11,843 nt of DNA from CAVCAD01 sp036653735. GTDB taxonomy: Bacteria > Bacillota_I > Bacilli_A > RF39 > UBA660. The notes under the pieces are model-generated. The model was given only the letters and a program-made list of their open reading frames with translations. It did not search any database and was not told the DNA's origin. Positions within the stretch are counted from its first letter, which is position 1. Every line of letters begins with the position of its first letter. Below are positions 7,828 through 11,843 of the stretch, piece after piece. Both the position numbers and the translations under genes were made by a program. The DNA is taken from the NCBI GenBank assembly GCA_036653735.1, contig JAVVTI010000027.1, positions 1 to 11,843 of the forward strand. The letters are read 5' to 3'.

Positions 7828-8686
7828 TAGCTTCCCACCTACTAAATACTCCACAAGGTAAAAGTAATTTATCCCTCTTAATAGGTAGTACTAAATCTCC
7901 AGATTGAATACTACCCCCTACCTTGTTTAATTTACTTGTTTTAAGTATATTATCTAATACTATAGAAGAAAGCCCAGTGGTATATGAATTAACTAAGAAA
8001 AACAAAGGCTTATCACTAAGAATATTCATACACTCATCAATTAAAATATATAGATGATCCTCAGTTTTCCATACTTCCTTATTAGGACCTCTTCCATATG
8101 ATGGAGGATCCATAATAATAACATCATACTTACTTCCTCTTCTAGCTTCCCTTTGTACAAACTTTAAGCAATCCTCACATATAAAACGAATCTTATTACT
8201 TTCAAGTCCACTTAATATAACATTCTCTTTAGCCCACGCTATCATACCACTAGAAGCATCAACGTGTACTACTTCACTAGCTCCACCTTTAGATGCTGCT
8301 AAAGTAGCTCCCCCAGTATATGCAAATAAATTAAGAACCCTAATACTTCTTTTCTCTTTACTAATCTTTTCCATAATATAATCCCAGTTAGAAGCTTGCT
8401 CTGGAAAAAGCCCAGTATGCTTAAAATTAGTTAACCCTATCTTAAAAGTTAAACCATGATAACTAACATTCCACGCATCAGGTACATTCTTCTTCTCCCA
8501 GTAACCCCCTCCTGTATCACTCCTGTGATATATAGCATTACTATTATTCCATAAATCATAATTCTTAACATTCCACATAGCCTCAGGATCAGGTCTTCTT
8601 AAAATAATATTATTCCATCTCTCAAGCTTCTCCCCATTACCAGCATCTATTACTTCATAATCCTTCCATTTATTACTTATTTGCAT
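7820..8686 (-). CDS. Class I SAM-dependent methyltransferase, RlmI/RlmK-like (COG1092 type)
   Basis: Probably methylates an rRNA base. The Rossmann core has motif I VLNLFAYTGGATLAASKGGA (117-136), the acidic residue after the second strand (VVHVDAS, Asp143), a third-strand acidic ICEDCLKF, and motif IV DPPSYGRG (193-200). The DPPSYG tetrad is typical of RlmI/RlmK-like C5-cytosine or N7-guanine 23S rRNA methyltransferases, though the N-terminal PUA domain of RlmI is absent. The N-terminal 110 residues (DYEVIDAGNGEKLERWN, GLTFKIGLTNFKHTGLFPEQ) match the short form common in Firmicutes and other bacteria. It is the first gene of the six-gene operon: ATG 8686 is preceded by GGAGATG, and the promoter is about 25 nt upstream. 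The exact substrate is not determinable from sequence alone. Confidence 0.85.
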   Translation of the reverse strand: MQISNKWKDYEVIDAGNGEKLERWNNIILRRPDPEAMWNVKNYDLWNNSNAIYHRSDTGGGYWEKKNVPDAWNVSYHGLTFKIGLTNFKHTGLFPEQASNWDYIMEKISKEKRSIRVLNLFAYTGGATLAASKGGASEVVHVDASSGMIAWAKENVILSGLESNKIRFICEDCLKFVQREARRGSKYDVIIMDPPSYGRGPNKEVWKTEDHLYILIDECMNILSDKPLFFLVNSYTTGLSSIVLDNILKTSKLNKVGGSIQSGDLVLPIKRDKLLLPCGVFSRWEAND

Positions 8687-8708
8687 ATAAAAACATCTCC
8701 TATAAAAG

Positions 8709-8737
8709 ATTATAACATTTTATATTAGACTTTTAAA
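8709..8737 (-). promoter_or_regulatory. Promoter of the six-gene operon, inside the left direct repeat
   Basis: The minus strand reads TGTTATAAT (8717 down to 8709), a perfect extended -10. TTTAAA (8737-8732, 4/6) lies 17 nt upstream as a poor -35. Transcription would begin near 8702, giving a leader of about 15 nt that carries GGAG at 8700-8697. The promoter lies in the direct repeat that flanks the inserted element. Confidence 0.65.
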
Positions 8738-8744
8738 TGTTATA
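8709..8744. repeat. 36-bp direct repeat, left copy (probable target-site duplication)
   Basis: Matches 10369-10404 at 35 of 36 positions (8732 T versus 10392 A). Within each copy, TATAACATTT and AAATGTTATA form inverted arms of 10 bp. In this copy the rightward -10 is broken to TATACC by the junction with the element, while the leftward one is intact. Confidence 0.9.
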
Positions 8745-8745
8745 C

Positions 8746-8765
8746 CCCGAGTTTTATAGTTAATA
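8746..8765 (+). repeat. Left terminal inverted repeat
   Basis: CCCGAGTTTTATAGTTAATA. It matches the reverse complement of 10349-10368 at 17 of 20 positions; mismatches are at positions 3, 11 and 17, all transitions. Confidence 0.75.
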
Positions 8766-8954
8766 TAGTAAAAAAAGTTTATTTTCGTTGAAAACAATCT
8801 TATTTTTTTTATAAATATACACTACAATATTAATTTATTTAAGTATACACGATTATTAGAAGTAATTAGATATCTTAAAGTGTCATAAAAAATCTTATTT
8901 AAGAATAATTAAAAATTATATTATATCAGTTGGTACTAAATCTATTAAAACTAT
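8766..8954. other. AT-rich left arm of the element, no gene seen
   Basis: About 190 bases between the left terminus and the dinD terminator. All frames on both strands are broken by stops, with no ribosome site and no recognisable protein fragment. It may be the eroded 3' part of a lost transposase, but nothing in the sequence proves it. Confidence 0.5.
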
Positions 8955-8983
8955 AAAAAAAATAATGATTTTGCAAATCATTA
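8955..8983 (-). terminator. Rho-independent terminator of dinD
   Basis: Perfect 9-bp stem TAATGATTT (8963-8971) / AAATCATTA (8975-8983) with a 3-nt loop, followed on the minus strand by eight T (8962-8955). It lies 8 nt after the dinD stop codon. Confidence 0.85.
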
Positions 8984-8991
8984 CTTCCATT

Positions 8992-9819
8992 TTATTTATT
9001 TACAATTTTCTTATTCTGTTTTTCGAGTTCTTTTATACTCTTTTTCGGTGTTGGCAGTTGTTCAGGCATTATTCCACCAACGCGTTCAATTGTATCTCTA
9101 ACTGCCTTCCCCACTTCAAAATGAACATCATTTGCTTTACTTTCACCTTTTATTTTTTCATTTACTAATTTTTGTTCAGTTAATGTTATTCTAAATTCAT
9201 TATATGAAAGTTCATCGCTTCCCATATTATCTAAAATATCTTCCCTATATCTAAGACCTTTTCTTTTAAATATATCATCAGCTGTTTCACCATTATATAA
9301 TCCTTTATAACCACAATTTGTAAATTTATCAAAATTTTTAACATCTGCATTCATCGCCGCTTGATATAATTTTAAATTTTTATTTTTTGTTTTTTTACGA
9401 ATATATAATCTTCGCTCATTTTCGTTTAATTTACTATATTCTTCTTCAGTTAATTCTTGCTTTCTAGTTTGAATTGCAAAATAAGTTTGTCCAAGAGCAA
9501 TAACTTCCTTATTTGGATCACCATTTTGAACAATTAAATAACATGCATATCTTGAAAGTTGATAATCAACAATAATTTTAGTTGCATTTTTAGGCATTTT
9601 TATCGTTTTATTGACTTCAATAAAATGATGATTTTTTTCATTATTACTCTTTTCACAAGAAGTCATAGCTCTTTTAATTACTTTATGAAAATTTTGCCAT
9701 AAAGTATACCCTAACACTTCTTGTAATTCTCTTGCTTCCCAGTACTCATTTCCATATTCATTAATATGTTTAATATCCTCAAATATTTTATAGTATTTTT
9801 GTTTTAACTTATTTTTCAA
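8992..9819 (-). CDS. dinD: DNA damage-inducible protein D (DinD), BRO-N-type domain
   Basis: Homologue of DinD, a LexA-controlled protein in Escherichia coli reported to antagonise RecA filaments; the family is common on phages and mobile elements. The BRO-N-like region is clear: YWEARELQEVLGY (26-38), WQNFHKVIKRAMTSC (41-55), DYQLSRYACYLIVQNGDP (85-102) and TYFAIQTRKQE (112-122). The C-terminal half has LYQAAMNADVKNFDKFTNCGYKGLYNG and a basic tail. At 275 residues it is full length. It starts with TTG at 9819, supported by a very strong AGGAGGGG ribosome site 6-8 nt upstream. It is a passenger inside the inserted element, with its own promoter and terminator. Lysine is mostly AAA, unlike the AAG-rich neighbouring minus-strand genes, consistent with transfer. 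No SOS box of the usual Gram-positive form was seen upstream. Confidence 0.9.
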   Translation of the reverse strand: MKNKLKQKYYKIFEDIKHINEYGNEYWEARELQEVLGYTLWQNFHKVIKRAMTSCEKSNNEKNHHFIEVNKTIKMPKNATKIIVDYQLSRYACYLIVQNGDPNKEVIALGQTYFAIQTRKQELTEEEYSKLNENERRLYIRKKTKNKNLKLYQAAMNADVKNFDKFTNCGYKGLYNGETADDIFKRKGLRYREDILDNMGSDELSYNEFRITLTEQKLVNEKIKGESKANDVHFEVGKAVRDTIERVGGIMPEQLPTPKKSIKELEKQNKKIVNK

Positions 9820-9874
9820 TTATTTCCCCTCCTATACTTTTAATTGTATTTATGTTTCCTATTTTATTGCAAAT

Positions 9875-9890
9875 GAGTAACACATTACTC
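9875..9890. promoter_or_regulatory. Small hairpin/operator-like palindrome in the dinD leader
   Basis: GAGTAA (9875-9880), CACA loop, TTACTC (9885-9890): a perfect 6-bp dyad about 55-70 nt upstream of the dinD start and downstream of its promoter. It could be a repressor site or an mRNA hairpin; no known motif is matched. Confidence 0.4.
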
Positions 9891-9954
9891 TATTGTCTAA
9901 ACTATAACTATGCATCAAAGATTTACACATTTGGAATCCTTACTTAATACAACT

Positions 9955-9963
9955 ATTATAACA
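9955..9963 (-). promoter_or_regulatory. Extended -10 promoter of dinD
   Basis: Minus strand TGTTATAAT, identical to the -10 elements in the flanking direct repeats. No good -35. It predicts a leader of about 130 nt before the TTG start, which is long and contains the 9875-9890 dyad. Confidence 0.55.
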
Positions 9964-10025
9964 TAATACTTGCTCAATATAAATACTATTTCTACAATAC
10001 TATTCTTTGACAGTTCTAAAGAGTT

Positions 10026-10069
10026 AAAAACTCCCCAAGCCTTTATTTATAGGCTATTAAAGAGTTTTT
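10026..10069. terminator. Two-stage hairpin, probable bidirectional terminator in the element
   Basis: Outer stem AAAAACTC (10026-10033) / GAGTTTTT (10062-10069), inner stem AGCCT (10038-10042) / AGGCT (10051-10055). T-rich stretches follow in both directions. It lies upstream of the dinD promoter and would insulate it from read-through from the right. Confidence 0.6.
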
Positions 10070-10161
10070 TAATTCTTTTAAAAATGCGTACTTTAAAGTT
10101 TATAAATTATCGTTTAAAATTTTTCTCATTTTTTATAACTTATTATTTCCTAATCAGTATT

Positions 10162-10252
10162 AAACCAGAATATATTCTTTAACTTTGTTTAAAGTATCTG
10201 TTTTACCTAATCTTTCCTCTATTTTATTAGTTTTAACAAGATGTAAATAATC
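10162..10252 (-). pseudogene. Possible N-terminal transposase remnant
   Basis: One minus-strand frame reads DYLHLVKTNKIEERLGKTD followed by TLNKVKEYILV and a stop. The pattern YLxLVx...(K)xxxxLGKxDxL recalls the N-terminus of IS1634-type transposases, at the right distance from the element end. It is only 30 residues, with no start and stops on both sides, so chance is a real alternative. Confidence 0.22.
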
Positions 10253-10295
10253 TTAAAAATAATATATTAAATTTAGGTGATAACGCTTAGAAAAT

Positions 10296-10344
10296 AAAAA
10301 CACTTGTAATACCTTATAATTAAAGGACAAAACTGTGTTTTTTT
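10296..10344. terminator. Long hairpin with T tract near the right end of the element
   Basis: AAAAACAC (10296-10303) pairs with GTGTTTTT (10335-10342). Inside it TTGT pairs with ACAA and CCTT with AAGG. Seven T follow on the plus strand, and T-rich sequence follows on the minus strand. Insertion sequences often carry such end-proximal terminators against impinging transcription. Here it would also stop the leftward promoter that survives in the right direct repeat. Confidence 0.55.
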
Positions 10345-10348
10345 ACAC

Positions 10349-10368
10349 TATCAACTACAAAACTCAGG
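10349..10368 (-). repeat. Right terminal inverted repeat
   Basis: On the minus strand CCTGAGTTTTGTAGTTGATA. It pairs with the left terminus at 17/20 positions and abuts the right direct repeat with no gap. Confidence 0.75.
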
Positions 10369-10404
10369 ATTATAACATTTTATATTAGACTATTAAATGT
10401 TATA
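10369..10404. repeat. 36-bp direct repeat, right copy
   Basis: 35/36 identical to 8709-8744. In this copy the rightward TATAAT continues intact into flanking sequence (10401-10406), serving the gene at 10431. The leftward TATAAT (10374-10369) is also intact and points into the element. Confidence 0.9.
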
Positions 10405-10406
10405 AT
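10398..10406 (+). promoter_or_regulatory. Extended -10 promoter of the m5U methyltransferase gene
   Basis: TGTTATAAT straddles the end of the right direct repeat. The -35 region is poor (TTTTAT). Start codon ATG 10431 is about 25 nt downstream, mirroring the geometry of the operon promoter at the left copy. Confidence 0.6.
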
Positions 10407-10430
10407 AATAAAAAGAAAGGCAAAGTGTAT

Positions 10431-11501
10431 ATGAAGACAAAAATAATTAAACTAAACCACCAAGGAAAAGGTATAACATATATAAATGACAAAATAACCT
10501 TTGTAACAAACGCTTTAAAAGACGAAGAAGTAAACATAGAAATAACCAAAGAAAACAAAAAGTATAACGAAGCTATAGTTACCTCATATATTACTTCTTC
10601 GCCCTCTAGAGTAACACCTGCTTGTCCTTACTATAATAAATGTGGCGGATGTAATCTAATGCACATGGACTATAAAAGTTCTCTAGTATTTAAAGAAACA
10701 AAACTAAAAGAAATACTGCATAACTTTGACTCACATATAAACAATATAGTACCTAGTCCTAAAATATTTCATTATAGAAATAAACTCATACTTCATAATA
10801 ATTCACTTTATGAAACTAAAACAAACAATGAAATAGAAATAAAAACATGTCTCATAGCATCAGAAAATATAAATAATATGATAAAACCCTATAAAGGAGA
10901 AAAAACATATAAAGATTATGACTATAAAAACATGTTCTATTTAAATAACTACAAATTTATATCTACAAATGACTCTTTCTTTCAAATAAATAAAGAGCAA
11001 ACAATTAATATGTACAATATAATAAATGAGTACATAATAAAACTAAACAAACCAAATGTAATAGATCTATACTGTGGAGTAGGCTCAATTGGTATTTATA
11101 TAAGTAAAAACACTACAAAAGTATTAGGAATAGAAATAAACAAAAATTCATTTATATGTGCAAATAAAAACATACTACTAAATAATATTACTAATGTAGA
11201 AATTATTAATGCCTCATCAGATATTATTAATACTTTAGATATAAAAGAGTATACCACCCTAGTAGTAGACCCTCCTAGAAGTGGACTATCAAAAACTGTA
11301 TTAAGTACCATAATAGCCCATAAATTTAATACAATTATATATGTATCATGTGATCCTATGACCCTATCAAGAGACCTGTTAATTCTAAATAAAATATATG
11401 ATGTAATAGAAATAACACCATTAGATATGTTTCCTCAAACATATCATGTAGAATGTGTATCCTTACTAGTTCGTAAAACCTTTGAAAATAAGGACTTTTA
11501 A
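10431..11501 (+). CDS. rlmD: 23S rRNA/tRNA m5U methyltransferase, RumA/RlmD-TrmA family
   Basis: Methylates C5 of a uridine in RNA using SAM. Residues 1-55 are a short TRAM domain (IIKLNHQGKGITYINDKITFVTNALKDEEV). The iron-sulphur cysteines are CPYYNKCGGC (Cys65, 71, 74) plus Cys140 (KTCLIAS). The catalytic domain has SFFQINKEQ, motif I VIDLYCGVGSIG (210-221), DPPRSGL (280-286) and the nucleophile loop SCDPMTLSRD with Cys307, followed by PLDMFPQTYHVECV. At 356 residues it is shorter than the usual 430-460, mainly in the central domain. The choice between U1939, U747 and tRNA U54 cannot be made from sequence. ATG 10431 is preferred to GTG 10425; AAAGG lies 10 nt and 4 nt upstream of them respectively. 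It is C-rich and G-poor on its coding strand, as expected for a lagging-strand gene. Confidence 0.92.
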   Translation: MKTKIIKLNHQGKGITYINDKITFVTNALKDEEVNIEITKENKKYNEAIVTSYITSSPSRVTPACPYYNKCGGCNLMHMDYKSSLVFKETKLKEILHNFDSHINNIVPSPKIFHYRNKLILHNNSLYETKTNNEIEIKTCLIASENINNMIKPYKGEKTYKDYDYKNMFYLNNYKFISTNDSFFQINKEQTINMYNIINEYIIKLNKPNVIDLYCGVGSIGIYISKNTTKVLGIEINKNSFICANKNILLNNITNVEIINASSDIINTLDIKEYTTLVVDPPRSGLSKTVLSTIIAHKFNTIIYVSCDPMTLSRDLLILNKIYDVIEITPLDMFPQTYHVECVSLLVRKTFENKDF

Positions 11502-11522
11502 AAAATAAAAAATTAAAAAAAT

Positions 11523-11550
11523 TTGATATTAAATAAAAAAAACATATCAA
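11523..11550. repeat. Inverted repeat between the m5U methyltransferase and RhuM genes
   Basis: TTGATAT (11523-11529) / ATATCAA (11544-11550) with a 14-nt A-rich loop. There is no T tract on the plus strand, so it is a poor terminator for the upstream gene. On the minus strand it is followed by ATTTTTTT and could terminate leftward transcription. Confidence 0.4.
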
Positions 11551-11568
11551 GTATATTGTTTGAAGAGA

Positions 11569-11610
11569 ATATGTTTCCACATAACATATTAGTCGTAGTT
11601 GGAAACATAT
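11569..11610. promoter_or_regulatory. 11-bp inverted repeat upstream of the RhuM gene, operator-like
   Basis: ATATGTTTCCA (11569-11579) is perfectly repeated in inverse as TGGAAACATAT (11600-11610), arms separated by 20 nt, so arm centres are 31 nt (about three helical turns) apart. It lies 50-90 nt before the RhuM start. No T tract follows, so an operator or an mRNA stem is more likely than a terminator. Confidence 0.55.
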
Positions 11611-11659
11611 ACTAACTAGATAAAAGAAAAAGTAACTATAAGAGATTGGAGATAATATA

Positions 11660-11843
11660 ATGAATGAAACTAATATATTATTATATGAAACAGATGAAGG
11701 TAAAATAAATGTAGATGTCATTTTAAAAGATGAAACAATATGGTTAACTCAAAAAAGCATAGCAGAATTATTTGCTGTTAATGTTCCAGCAATAAATAAA
11801 CATTTAAATAATATTTTTGAGGATAAAGAACTTGATAAAAATT
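11660..11843 (+). CDS. RhuM-family protein, N-terminal part (cut by window)
   Basis: The first 61 residues of a protein matching the start of the RhuM (virulence protein RhuM/DNA-binding) family: a short strand region, then DETIWLTQKSIAELFAVNVPAINKHLNNIFEDKEL, which is the family's helix-turn-helix-like opening. ATG 11660 follows GGAG by 8 nt. The family is frequent beside restriction-modification genes and on mobile elements; its biochemical role is poorly defined. The remaining part lies beyond the right edge, so completeness cannot be judged. It is preceded by the m5U methyltransferase gene with a 158-nt gap that holds two inverted repeats, so it is probably transcribed separately. Confidence 0.85.
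   Translation, partial: MNETNILLYETDEGKINVDVILKDETIWLTQKSIAELFAVNVPAINKHLNNIFEDKELDKN

Larger units (their letters stand above)
8746..10368. mobile_element. Transposase-less insertion element (IS1634-like size and long duplication) carrying dinD
   Basis: A 1623-bp segment bounded by 20-bp terminal inverted repeats (17/20 identical) and flanked by 36-bp direct repeats. The right repeat copy begins at the base after the right terminus, and the left copy ends two bases before the left terminus, exactly as for a transposition product. It holds a dinD-like gene with its own promoter and terminator, plus several hairpins, but no intact transposase. Direct repeats of tens to hundreds of bp are established for IS1634/IS1549-family elements, whose size (about 1.6-2 kb) also fits, so I infer a passenger-carrying derivative of that kind. 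Alternatives are a small integrative element with a 36-bp core, or gene capture between pre-existing repeats; the inverted termini argue against both. Confidence 0.7.

Noticed and set aside
8965..9168. Plus-strand open frame of 67 residues
   Set aside because: Antisense to the end of dinD and to its terminator; hydrophobic only because of AT-rich antisense sequence.
9820..9960. SOS (LexA/DinR) box upstream of dinD
   Set aside because: I looked for GAACnnnnGTTC-like and CTGTnnnnnnnnACAG-like dyads and found none; only the unrelated GAGTAA/TTACTC dyad is present.
9970..10182. Plus-strand open frame of 70 residues in the element's right arm
   Set aside because: It runs through a terminator-like hairpin, lacks a ribosome site and shows no family pattern; composition explains it.
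8709..10404. CRISPR array or recombinase-controlled invertible segment
   Set aside because: There are only two copies of the 36-bp repeat, they are in direct orientation 1.66 kb apart, and no integrase, invertase or cas gene is present.
11096..11311. Minus-strand open frame of 71 residues
   Set aside because: Antisense shadow of the m5U methyltransferase catalytic domain.
11356..11721. Minus-strand open frame of 121 residues
   Set aside because: Antisense to the 3' end of the m5U methyltransferase gene, the operator region and the RhuM start; no ribosome site and a low-complexity Phe/Tyr/Leu product.
1..11843. tRNA, rRNA and known riboswitches
   Set aside because: No cloverleaf-like GC-rich stretches, rRNA segments or recognisable riboswitch cores were seen in the intergenic gaps, which are short and AT-rich.

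Overview
The window looks like part of the chromosome of a very AT-rich, Gram-positive-type bacterium of the Firmicutes/Bacilli, possibly one of the small-genome uncultured gut lineages. The evidence is: (a) a MurT/GatD-like pair, a peptidoglycan-modification pair of Gram-positives; (b) strong GGAGG-type ribosome sites; (c) AGA/TTA/ATA-rich codon use. Tryptophan is written TGG and TGA ends the MurT gene, so the standard code fits better than the mycoplasma code. Lineage is inferred, not proven. Minus-strand genes use many AAG lysine codons and plus-strand genes almost only AAA, so the minus strand is probably the leading strand here.

Layout. 1-838 (-): 5' part of a C5-cytosine DNA methyltransferase. 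861-1934 (-): Fic protein with a C-terminal winged helix, 22 nt upstream of the methyltransferase and probably co-transcribed with it. 2087-3688 (+): three-pass membrane protein with a large extracytoplasmic part, ending in a hairpin terminator. 3711-8686 (-): a tight six-gene operon read in the order SAM methyltransferase, RluA-type pseudouridine synthase, PlsC-type acyltransferase, MurT-like ligase, GatD-like amidotransferase, GGDEF diguanylate cyclase. Its genes overlap or lie within about 21 nt of each other. It links rRNA modification, phospholipid synthesis, cell-wall precursor modification and second-messenger signalling.

8746-10368 is an insertion. It has 20-bp imperfect terminal inverted repeats (17/20), is flanked by 36-bp direct repeats (35/36), and carries a dinD-like gene plus several hairpins but no intact transposase. 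The direct repeat contains a divergent, near-palindromic extended -10 promoter. Its duplication on insertion appears to have left one working promoter copy for the operon on the left and one for the m5U methyltransferase gene (10431-11501, +) on the right. The window ends in the start of a RhuM-family gene (11660 onward, +), preceded by clustered inverted repeats.

The points most worth a second look are: the passenger-carrying, transposase-less element with an unusually long target duplication; the GatD-like protein that has lost both its catalytic Cys and His; its equally divergent MurT partner; and the altered Fic motif.
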